DNA of 64,000 bases from Candidatus Avelusimicrobium pecoris (GCA_902761975.1 CACWMG010000001.1:8340-72339); one strand, 5' to 3'. Positions 1-10,763 are shown, numbered from the stretch's first letter. The notes: generated from the sequence alone by a model not told the origin. Translations and numbers: made by a program.

Positions 1-109
1 TTGTTACACTTTTCACGTGATGTACGAGGGGGGATGTACCCTTCTTTATAACGTTGCATATAAAAGAGATTTAGGCGTTTAAACAGGGCTCTATAAAGGA
101 GAATGTAAC
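1..109 (+). promoter_or_regulatory. 5' leader of the large prepilin gene, incomplete at the window edge
   Basis: No promoter is visible, so transcription probably starts outside the window. The Shine-Dalgarno AAGGAG lies at 96-101. Two pairings could hide it: CTTTATA at 44-50 with TATAAAG at 92-98, and GTTACA at 3-8 with TGTAAC at 104-109 next to the ATG. The segment 45-50 can alternatively pair with TATAAA at 59-64. This resembles the start-codon-masking hairpins of the other prepilin leaders, but the diagnostic core of that RNA is not visible here. Confidence 0.4.
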
Positions 110-1957
110 ATGAAACACACTTGTAGTCATCCTGAACTTGATTCAGGATCTCGTTGTTATCAATATGGTTTTACACTACTGGAAATTATGGTAGTAATTA
201 TCATTATTGCGATATTGGCAATTGTAGCCGTACCGCAATATAAGCGTGCGGTACTTAAAAGCCGCTACAGTGCCTTATTACCGGTAGCGCAACACCTCAA
301 AACAGCCCAAGAGGCATATTATACAGGCAATAATTATTACAGTGATGACTTGCGCAGTTTAGATTTAGATGTACCTGGAACTATTACTACGGCAACAACC
401 GCTACGTATGGGGACAATATGAGAGCGAAGATAAGCACGAACTTAGATGAGGAAGAAGAGTATAGTTATGTATTGGCGAGTAAAGAGGGATTAAATAACA
501 ACTATATTATGTACCAGGAACACAGTAAGAACTATCCTGGGGAGATACATTGTGAAGCGAAGAACGGGGACAGTTATGCACAATGGTTGTGTGAGAAGGG
601 ATTAGCGGGGCAGAAGATAGAGCAAGGGAGTATAACACCTGGGTATACAACGTACGTATTAAGTGGAACCGGGAATGGAACATTTTTAAAAGAATGTATA
701 GAAGAGAAGGAATTGGAAGATAGTAGCTGTGCGTGTGGGAAGCGAACGAGAGCGACAACGGGTTGTGATGAAAAGACAGGGAAATGGATATATGGTGGGT
801 GGAGCAGTTGCCCTGTAAAGCCGGAAGAAGAAAAAGCTTGTAGTGAATTAGGGAAGGGATGGACAAGCGGAACAGCGACCCGGACGAGCCAGTGTGAAGG
901 CGGAAGTTGGACAGAGCCTGAGTGGGATGAAACAGGGTGTACAAAAGAATGTACAGGGGAAGCGCCTACCGATAAGCAATTATGCCAAGAAGAAGGGAAA
1001 TGCGGATGGGAAACAAGAGAGGTAACCTGTAACTATAAAACGGGGGAATGGATAGAGCCGGAGTGGAATACAGAGGGATGTAGTTCAGCCCCGGCGGACC
1101 CGACACGCAATTGCCATGACCAAGACAGTAATACGTGTGGTATCCAAACGAATAGTTATACATGTAGCGCACAGGGTACATGGGAACTTGGGGAGTGGAG
1201 TAACACTTGTATAGACAAACCGGCGGATGAAGTGGCCACGTGCGATAGCGGATACACGGGCAATAAAACGCGTTCGGCCACATGTAAAGCGGATAATACG
1301 GATTGGGAATATACAGGAGCTTATAACATAAATGCTTGTTGTGATAACACACAACAGACACAAACCCAAACTTGTTCTAGCGGGTGTGGTAAACAGACAA
1401 GGACGGCCTCTACTTGTGATAATGGGACATGGACGGGATGGGGTAGTTGGTCAAGTTGCCCGACGAAACCTTCTAACTATACAAGCACTTGTAATAGCGG
1501 ACAAAATGGAAGCAGAACGTACACGTATGTATGTAATTCCGCCGGTACGGAGTGGACAACAAAACTTAAGTCATCTACTTGTACAACGGTTCAGCCCGGT
1601 GGGACCTTCACTAGTGGCAATTCCTGTACTGCTAGTGCCAGTTCTACGGGATGTTCCGATGGATACACATTTACTGATAAATCTAAATGCTACGGCTTCT
1701 CTAGTGGATGTAATAACAATACTTTTAGTGACAAAGCTTATTGTATGGCCTATAATATTGATTCGTGTACCGGAAATACGTTTAAAACAGGATCTTATTG
1801 CGTTCCTGTTATAGAAGGTGCATGTGGAGAAAGTACCTATGAATCGGGGAGTTATTGTTACCAGATGTATACTGGACGTTATTGCGCGGCGGGAACGCCA
1901 ACTGAAACGTCAGGTAAATGTTGGAACGGTAGCGGTGGCAGAGTAAACTGCCCATAG
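110..1957 (+). CDS. Type IV prepilin-like protein with thrombospondin-1-like Cys repeats
   Basis: A 615-residue protein with a class III signal. The predicted prepilin peptidase cut is G20/F21, with the conserved Glu at mature position 5 (E25) and a hydrophobic helix over about residues 21-45. A normal pilin head would end near residue 190. Beyond it lies a Cys-rich extension of about 420 residues: roughly six units between 205 and 491 of the pattern CG-x-x-T/R-R...C...G-x-W...W-S-x-C, as in thrombospondin type 1 repeats, then shorter units around 506-614 with the pattern G-x-T/S-F/Y...Y-C. Ordinary pilins are about 150-200 residues. The likely role is a surface adhesin displayed on or by a type IV pilus-like fibre, with disulfides formed outside the cytoplasm; this is inferred. 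The leader peptide contains a dispersed palindromic repeat (126-151). Base composition appears more AT-rich than in the ribosomal genes. No assembly genes are nearby. Confidence 0.8.
   Translation: MKHTCSHPELDSGSRCYQYGFTLLEIMVVIIIIAILAIVAVPQYKRAVLKSRYSALLPVAQHLKTAQEAYYTGNNYYSDDLRSLDLDVPGTITTATTATYGDNMRAKISTNLDEEEEYSYVLASKEGLNNNYIMYQEHSKNYPGEIHCEAKNGDSYAQWLCEKGLAGQKIEQGSITPGYTTYVLSGTGNGTFLKECIEEKELEDSSCACGKRTRATTGCDEKTGKWIYGGWSSCPVKPEEEKACSELGKGWTSGTATRTSQCEGGSWTEPEWDETGCTKECTGEAPTDKQLCQEEGKCGWETREVTCNYKTGEWIEPEWNTEGCSSAPADPTRNCHDQDSNTCGIQTNSYTCSAQGTWELGEWSNTCIDKPADEVATCDSGYTGNKTRSATCKADNTDWEYTGAYNINACCDNTQQTQTQTCSSGCGKQTRTASTCDNGTWTGWGSWSSCPTKPSNYTSTCNSGQNGSRTYTYVCNSAGTEWTTKLKSSTCTTVQPGGTFTSGNSCTASASSTGCSDGYTFTDKSKCYGFSSGCNNNTFSDKAYCMAYNIDSCTGNTFKTGSYCVPVIEGACGESTYESGSYCYQMYTGRYCAAGTPTETSGKCWNGSGGRVNCP
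126..151 (+). repeat. Palindromic repeat (family 1) inside the prepilin leader
   Basis: A unit of the form GTCATCC-TGAA-CTTGA-TTCA-GGATCT, with arms that pair around a CTTGA loop. It is read in frame as His-Pro-Glu-Leu-Asp-Ser-Gly-Ser within the part of the prepilin removed by the peptidase. Confidence 0.85.
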
Positions 1958-2004
1958 AATAGCTATGAATTTGCCGGAGACTCCTTCGGCATGTCTAAAC
2001 GTCC

Positions 2005-2034
2005 CCCCCGAGGGTTTATCCCTTGGGGGTTTTT
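2005..2034 (+). terminator. Rho-independent terminator of the large prepilin gene
   Basis: A ten-base-pair stem, CCCCCGAGGG (2005-2014) with CCCTTGGGGG (2020-2029), has a five-base loop and is followed by TTTTT. It lies about 48 bases after the stop codon. A smaller hairpin (GCCG...CGGC, about 1973-1990) precedes it. Confidence 0.85.
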
Positions 2035-2053
2035 CTTTGTAAAAACAAAGTAT

Positions 2054-2136
2054 ATCCCTGAACTGGTTTCAGGGTCTTCAACGCTTGTTGTTTTTAACGG
2101 CGTACGTGGAAGATGCCGAAACAAGTTCAGGATAAC
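2054..2136. repeat. Composite family 1 repeat: two inverted units around a spacer
   Basis: A forward unit (2054-2079) and a degenerate inverted unit (about 2109-2136) are separated by the spacer AACGCTTGTTG...AACGGCGTACGTGG. The same layout and spacer wording occur at 9236-9335 and, on the other strand, at 53937-54028. It looks like a short miniature element with inverted ends. It encodes nothing. Confidence 0.7.
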
Positions 2137-2149
2137 GGCAAACGGCAGG

Positions 2150-2330
2150 GCGTGGAAGATGCCGGGACCCCGTATTAAGACATTACGGGGCAGGGTTAGA
2201 GGTAATACCCCGGTTCGGCAATCATGCTTTGTGAATAGCAACATAAGGTGAGATCCCGTATCAAGTACGGGATGACAGCCCTTTTATAGTAACGGCAAGC
2301 GTGGAAGATGCCGAAACAAGTTCGGCAATT
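2150..2330. repeat. Cluster of degenerate family 1 palindromes
   Basis: This contains the phrase GCGTGGAAGATGCCG twice (from about 2154 and 2300), a full unit AGATCCCGTA-TCAAG-TACGGGATGAC at 2251-2276, and a palindrome TGCCGAA-ACAAG-TTCGGCA at 2309-2327. It appears to be nested or decayed copies of the composite repeat. No gene was seen. Confidence 0.65.
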
Positions 2331-2369
2331 ATTTTATGATTAACGGCGTGTGCGGATGAATAAATTTTT

Positions 2370-2398
2370 TTGATTTTTCTTGTTTGATTTGCTATAAT
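2370..2398 (+). promoter_or_regulatory. rrn promoter P1
   Basis: The -35 is TTGATT (2370-2375), the spacer is 17 bases and the -10 is TATAAT (2393-2398). The -10 is preceded by TTTGC, an extended -10 feature shared by most strong promoters in this window. It is the outermost of five promoters for the rRNA operon. Confidence 0.75.
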
Positions 2399-2508
2399 AA
2401 ACATGTAGTTAGTGTGGCAGTAAGAGTGTGCAAAACGCAAACGCGAAAATGCATACACAAATTGAAAATTTGTCAAATAGTTGAAATTCCCCGACGGGAA
2501 AAATAATG

Positions 2509-2537
2509 TTGACAAAAGTTTCTAAAACTGCTATACT
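2509..2537 (+). promoter_or_regulatory. rrn promoter P2
   Basis: The -35 is a perfect TTGACA (2509-2514), the spacer is 17 bases and the -10 is TATACT (2532-2537) with TGC just upstream. A GGAAACAAA/TTTGTTTCC inverted repeat follows at about 2548-2571. Confidence 0.8.
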
Positions 2538-2625
2538 AGTTATATAAGGAAACAAAAACGGATTTGTTTCCGGGTATTTTCAAGAACCCTTTTTCAAATT
2601 TTTGAAAAAGAATAAAAAAGGGTAC

Positions 2626-2655
2626 TTGACTTTTCTGCCCCTTTTTTGCTAAACT
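2626..2655 (+). promoter_or_regulatory. rrn promoter P3
   Basis: The -35 is TTGACT (2626-2631), the spacer is 18 bases and the -10 is TAAACT (2650-2655) with TGC upstream. GTGTAG follows near the expected start, as it also does at P4. Confidence 0.65.
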
Positions 2656-2689
2656 ATTTGTGTAGTTGGAATTGATCTTTTAAAAGCAA

Positions 2690-2935
2690 CAAACATCTTT
2701 AACTAAAGTTTATAAGCAGAAAACTTTCCAGCACCGAAACATCACCTACTAATTATAATAAAGGTTCAAACGATGGATTGAGGCCAGCCGGTCAAGTTAG
2801 TCTTATAAACCTTAATAATACCGTTTGCCTAACCCTTTGGCCCCTAGCGGCCGCGACCCGGTTGAACAATCAGCGGGTATATAATAGGTGAACATTTCCT
2901 AAGCCGTTTTTAGCAGGCCGTAAAGATTTGCAAGA
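2690..2935 (+). other. Structured untranslated leader between rrn promoters P3 and P4
   Basis: No reading frame is credible here. A long helix can form between AAAGGTTCAAACG (2760-2772) and CGTTTGCCTAACCCTTT (2822-2838) with a few bulges, followed by the hairpin CCCG...CGGG (about 2857-2877). It would be transcribed from P1-P3 only. I do not recognise the structure; it may simply be part of the pre-rRNA leader. Confidence 0.35.
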
Positions 2936-2941
2936 AAGTAC

Positions 2942-2970
2942 TTGACAAACTTTTTAAAATATGCTATTAT
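2942..2970 (+). promoter_or_regulatory. rrn promoter P4
   Basis: The -35 is TTGACA (2942-2947), the spacer is 17 bases and the -10 is TATTAT (2965-2970) with TGC upstream. Confidence 0.75.
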
Positions 2971-3025
2971 ATAAGTGTAGTAAGGATGAACAAGCCGCTG
3001 TTTTTAGAAATGCTAAAAATAATGC

Positions 3026-3054
3026 TTGACAAATCCAAAAGATTTTGCTATAAT
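3026..3054 (+). promoter_or_regulatory. rrn promoter P5, nearest to 16S
   Basis: The -35 is TTGACA (3026-3031), the spacer is 17 bases and the -10 is TATAAT (3049-3054) with TTTTGC before it. This is close to full consensus and is probably the strongest of the set. The 16S leader then spans about 285 bases. Confidence 0.85.
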
Positions 3055-3346
3055 ATCTTTGTAGCAAATGAGTGCTACGAAGAAGATGAAGAAAAATTTC
3101 CTTGCTTTTTTCAAAGCAGAAAAAAGCACTGGGGAAATTTCGCTCTGTGAAAATTTGACAGCAATGTGCGAATGGGCGATTTGAAATGACAGCGCCGCAA
3201 GGCAAAACAGTTCAAAAGCTCATAAGTTAAGTTTCATACTTTAAAAATGAAACACCAAGTTAATTCAAACAAGTAAGAGTCAAATGTCAACAGCTCGCTG
3301 TTAAGGATTGTTTGTCTTTAAGCTCTTTGAGTTTAAAGATAAATAA

Positions 3347-4861
<1,515 letters not shown>

Positions 4862-4987
4862 TTCTCTTTCTTTAGAGAGGGAATAGGTCGGTCTTTTAGC
4901 TGGGACCTCACAAGAGGTTAGTTGTTTCAAGTCGGCCACTCGCACATAGATAGAGCTTAGAGCTCTTAGTGAATTTTGAAATATCCT

Positions 4988-5061
4988 GGGCTCGTAGCTC
5001 AGCTGGTTAGAGCGCACGCTTGATAAGCGTGAGGTCGAAGGTTCGATCCCTTCCGGGCCCA
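4988..5061 (+). tRNA. tRNA-Ile (GAT)
   Basis: A 74-base cloverleaf. The acceptor stem GGGCTCG pairs with CGGGCCC, the anticodon GAT sits in the loop of CACGC/GCGTG, and the T loop is GTTCGATCC. The 3' CCA is not encoded. It lies in the 16S-23S spacer, as is usual for bacterial rrn operons. Confidence 0.96.
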
Positions 5062-5076
5062 CGGTAAAACTTATTA

Positions 5077-5152
5077 GGGGCTGTAGCTCAGTTGGGAGAG
5101 CGCCTGCTTTGCAAGCAGGAGGTCGTCGGTTCGATCCCGATCAGCTCCACCA
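5077..5152 (+). tRNA. tRNA-Ala (TGC)
   Basis: A 76-base cloverleaf with an encoded CCA. The acceptor GGGGCTG pairs with CAGCTCC and the anticodon is TGC. It sits 15 bases after tRNA-Ile in the spacer of the rRNA operon. About 315 bases of processing leader then precede 23S, with no gene seen in them. Confidence 0.96.
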
Positions 5153-5466
5153 ATTTAAACCAGATAATCAAAATAGAAAATGTTGCGTCAAATTTGTAGT
5201 TCTTTGAAAATCAGATAACTTATAGTCAATCGTCTCTTGTAAGTCTCCAGTAGCTGGGCGGTTTAATTAGAAACAAGCCGGTGGGTAGCAAAGGGAATGA
5301 AACTATATTTTAGAAAAGCCAAGCGTTTGTATATTAGATATGTGATAATAATATACTTACACTTACACAATTAAGCAACCAATTAACGAGAGTTAATGGT
5401 TATCTATTAGATAAGCAATTATCTAGCATTTATAGGCTATATTTTAAATCTGTAAGATTAAAGAAT

Positions 5467-8479
<3,013 letters not shown>

Positions 8480-8659
8480 ATTCTTTAATCCTATAGATGA
8501 GAATATAAGTGTAAAACTTGTGCTTTTCTAGTTATCTGACGTTGGAAATGATGCGATGACACGCTTAGTAAGCGCCGAGCAGGATTCCAGCGGGAAAGGA
8601 GGAGTTGAGATGTAACAAATCCTTTCTAACCCTTTGTTCTTTTATAATTAAGAGGTCTT

Positions 8660-8790
8660 AATGAGAGTGATATTAATTCCGACAAGGTCACACCCGTTCC
8701 CATTCCGAACACGGCAGTTAAGCTTGTCAGGGTCGATGGTATTGGCGCCCAATTCGGCGCTGAGAGAGTAGATCGGTGTCGCTCTCATTA
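8660..8790 (+). rRNA. rrf: 5S ribosomal RNA
   Basis: This contains the 5S core CCCATTCCGAACACGG and a terminal helix in which CTTAATGAGAG pairs with CTCTCATTAAG. The complementarity continues outside the mature RNA: 8651-8667 with 8782-8798 makes 17 perfect pairs, forming the processing stem. Mature ends are approximate. Confidence 0.9.
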
Positions 8791-8816
8791 AGACCTCTTT
8801 CCTTTTTGTGTAAAAT

Positions 8817-8836
8817 CCCCGCTTTGGCGGGGCTTT
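8817..8836 (+). terminator. Terminator of the rRNA operon
   Basis: CCCCGC-TTTG-GCGGGG (8817-8832) is followed by CTTTT. It lies just after the 5S processing stem. Confidence 0.85.
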
Positions 8837-8896
8837 TACGTTACAATGTATTGTTACACGCACAAATTTTACAAACAAAAGGGTTTTAAAATTTGT

Positions 8897-9183
8897 TATA
8901 ATAAAACCGAAGTAATGCGCTGAAATTAGGCGCGATAATTTGATACTGTTGTTGGATAGCAGGTATCTGCCCGTTTTACGACGGGCGGCCCGCAAGAAGA
9001 AACCAAGAATAGTCGCTATATAGGCACAAAATTGACCGGGGTAGCTCCCTGGTCGGTTTTGTGCCGAGTGTTTGCCGTCTTTGGCGGCAGACCGCGGCTA
9101 TTATATTGGGCACCTCATTCTTCTTGCGGCTTGGTATAAGAGCCGTATTTTTATACCACAAAATGTTTAAAGCGAGAAGAATT
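8897..9183 (+). promoter_or_regulatory. Structured RNA leader of a prepilin gene (copy A of a new motif)
   Basis: The promoter -10 TATAAT (8897-8902) has an extended TG. The leader of about 275 bases then folds as: H1 GATAC/GTATC (8942-8946/8963-8967); H2 GCCCGT/ACGGGC (8969-8974/8981-8986); P1 CCGCAAGAAGAA/TTCTTCTTGCGG (8990-9001/9118-9129); P2 AATAGTCGC/GCGGCTATT (9008-9016/9094-9102); P3 GGCACAAAA/TTTTGTGCC (9023-9031/9057-9065); P4 TGCCG/CGGCA (9073-9077/9085-9089). A further hairpin pairs 9132-9139 with 9151-9158. The 3' strand of P1 can instead pair with GCGAGAAGAA at 9172-9181, directly before the ATG, so closing P1 would free the ribosome site. Copies B and C keep the same plan with different stem sequences. 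Confidence 0.8.
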
Positions 9184-9831
9184 ATGGAAAAAAGAAATAT
9201 AAGTGAGAAAGGTGTTGCAAATAATCAAATAAGTTGTCATTCCAAACTTGATTTGGAATCTTCAATGCTTGCTGTTTTAGAAAACAAAACGATAAACGGC
9301 CTGCGTGGAAGATCCCGTATCAAGTACGGGATGACGTCTTTATTTAATAACGGCGGTTTTACGCTCATGGAGTTGTTAGTCGTGGTACTTATCATTGGCA
9401 TATTGGCGGCGGTGGCCGTCCCCCAATACCAACTGGCGGTAGCCAAGAGCAGATATGCTACGATAAAAAATCTGACTAAAAGTATTGCAGATGCCCAGGA
9501 AATATATTACTTAGCTAACGGACATTATGCCGATTCTTTTGATTCTTTAGACATAGGCCCTAAAGATGGCGGAAATAAAACCTATCGGGGATATAATTGG
9601 GGATCCTGCACCGTGAATGAGGAAAAAACGACTTGTGCTATTGGTACAAAGTTCCTATACCAAATTTGGTTTCAACATTCCTCCCACCCAGGCCTGCGTT
9701 CCTGTATCGCGCAAAGGGATAATTCTTCCTCTCTGCAAGATAAAGTATGCAAGAGTGAAACAAAAAGAAATACTCCCTCCGGAAGTGGGGGCAGTGGCGA
9801 TTGGACTTATCGGGGCTATTCCTATGAATAA
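9184..9831 (+). CDS. Type IV prepilin with a 58-residue, repeat-bearing leader
   Basis: A 215-residue protein. The predicted prepilin peptidase cut is G58/F59 with Glu at mature position 5 (E63), followed by the pilin helix and an AVAVPQYQ turn. The mature part is about 157 residues, typical for PilE or pseudopilins, with C-terminal Cys residues that could form a disulfide loop. The leader is far longer than the usual 6-30 residues because a composite palindromic repeat (9236-9335) is translated inside it. I chose ATG 9184, after the weak site GAGAAG; an upstream GTG at 9061 would lie inside the structured RNA and is unlikely. The target of its secretion system is unknown and no assembly genes are near. 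Confidence 0.85.
   Translation: MEKRNISEKGVANNQISCHSKLDLESSMLAVLENKTINGLRGRSRIKYGMTSLFNNGGFTLMELLVVVLIIGILAAVAVPQYQLAVAKSRYATIKNLTKSIADAQEIYYLANGHYADSFDSLDIGPKDGGNKTYRGYNWGSCTVNEEKTTCAIGTKFLYQIWFQHSSHPGLRSCIAQRDNSSSLQDKVCKSETKRNTPSGSGGSGDWTYRGYSYE
9236..9335. repeat. Composite family 1 repeat inside a prepilin leader
   Basis: The forward unit is GTCATTCC-AAA-CTTGA-TTT-GGAATCTTC (9236-9263). The inverted unit is GGAAGATCCCGTA-TCAAG-TACGGGATGAC (9307-9335). The spacer of about 43 bases is related to those of the other composite copies. All 100 bases are read in frame as leader peptide. Confidence 0.85.
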
Positions 9832-9844
9832 TAAATTTTACCGC

Positions 9845-9874
9845 TTGTATGCACAAGCAAGTTTTTGTTATAAT
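9845..9874 (+). promoter_or_regulatory. Possible upstream promoter of rplJ
   Basis: TTGTAT (9845-9850), an 18-base spacer and TATAAT (9869-9874). The -35 overlaps a small hairpin, GCTTG...CAAGC, just after the prepilin stop codon. Confidence 0.5.
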
Positions 9875-9910
9875 ATAAGTAAATTCCGCGGATAATACGG
9901 TGCAACAAAG

Positions 9911-10087
9911 TTGCATTTGGCGGATAAAACTGATATAATAGTATCAGTTGAAGTTACAGATTTTTTACGAGAACCATAACTCCCCCCGACGAGAAATTGA
10001 AAGGATAGGAGTTTGTGGCTGTCGTGTTCTCTGTCTTTTCAGGGGGCAAAAAACAGCCGGTTCCGGTAAGAAAAACAGGCAAATAAA
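9911..10087 (+). promoter_or_regulatory. Promoter and probable L10 leader of the rplJL-rpoBC operon
   Basis: The -35 is TTGCAT (9911-9916), the spacer is 17 bases and the -10 is TATAAT (9934-9939). The leader of about 140 bases can close with CCCCC (about 9983) against GGGGG (about 10042), enclosing GACGAGAA...TTCTC pairing. In many bacteria L10(L12)4 binds such a leader to repress its own operon. That this one does so is inferred from position and foldability, not from a recognised kink-turn. Confidence 0.55.
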
Positions 10088-10609
10088 ATGAACCTGACAA
10101 AAGACCAAAAGAAACAAAAGTCGCAAGACTTAGCTTCTGAAATTACAACCACGGGCACTGTGTTTTTCACAGCCTATCAAGGCTTGAAATTCGTGGATAT
10201 GGCCGAGTTGCGCGCTACCTTAGCGCCCACCGGTGCCAAATTCCGCGTGGAACGCAACGCCATTGTGGAACATGCGATCAGCCAAGCCAAAATTGAAGGC
10301 GCCGACGCGAAGCTCTTCCAAGGGCCGACCGCTATCGCCGTCGGTGGCGATATTGCCGCCGTGGCCAAGGCACTCGTAGATTTTCAGAAGAAGAATGCGG
10401 CTTTGAAGCTGCGTGCTTGCTACAGCGAAGGGGTCTGGTACGACGAGGCACAAGTAAAACAACTTTCTGCCATTGGCACGAAAGAAGAAAACTTGTCCAA
10501 GTTGGCCGGCGCGTTATACAACGCGGTTGCCCAGTCTGCGCAAGTGCTGCAAGCTCCGATCCGGGATTTTGCCTACGTTATCAAAGCTTTGGAAGACAAG
10601 CAGAAATAA
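10088..10609 (+). CDS. rplJ: 50S ribosomal protein L10
   Basis: A 173-residue L10, the base of the ribosomal stalk that carries L7/L12 dimers and binds the 23S GTPase-associated region. The N-terminal half shows the typical FxxYxGLK and LR..L......KV.RN pattern (here about residues 21-60), and the C-terminal helix for L12 binding ends the protein. Length is normal. Unusually, rplK, rplA, nusG and secE, which often precede rplJ, are absent; a prepilin gene takes their place. Confidence 0.95.
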   Translation: MNLTKDQKKQKSQDLASEITTTGTVFFTAYQGLKFVDMAELRATLAPTGAKFRVERNAIVEHAISQAKIEGADAKLFQGPTAIAVGGDIAAVAKALVDFQKKNAALKLRACYSEGVWYDEAQVKQLSAIGTKEENLSKLAGALYNAVAQSAQVLQAPIRDFAYVIKALEDKQK

Positions 10610-10763
10610 CGCGTCAGGTTTTCAGTTGGCCTACGTAGCCAACTGAAAATCGGTAAAATCTAAACCCGCCACGTGCGGTAGTAGCCCCGCAAGGGATAAA
10701 GGTACGGGCTTAACAAGGTTAAGCAGAAGGCCGCTACTCTAGAAATAAAAAGGAATAAATAAA
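10610..10763 (+). promoter_or_regulatory. Structured rplJ-rplL intergenic region
   Basis: A 154-base gap with a perfect 12-pair hairpin, TTTTCAGTTGGC with GCCAACTGAAAA (about 10619-10649), lacking a T-run. A second fold contains GCTTAAC-AAG-GTTAAGC (about 10707-10724) flanked by AGTAG and CTACT arms. It may be a processing or attenuation site adjusting the L10 to L12 ratio; this is inferred. Confidence 0.45.

Noticed and set aside
507-1369. Open frames antisense to, or overlapping, the large prepilin gene
   Set aside because: The sense frame has a clear prepilin signal and Cys repeats. The others are compositional shadows of the repetitive sequence.
2862-2885. TTGAAC and TATAAT as a further rrn promoter
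   Set aside because: The spacer is only 12 bases.
9061-9183. GTG start that would lengthen the second prepilin by 41 residues
   Set aside because: It lies inside the conserved structured RNA (P3/P4), has no ribosome site, and the upstream peptide is not pilin-like.
8897-9183. c-di-GMP (GEMM) riboswitch as explanation of the pilin leaders
   Set aside because: It fits the biology, but the GEMM consensus (GGGCAAACC, GNRA receptor and GCC...GGUAGCCGGGUUACCG-type core) is absent.
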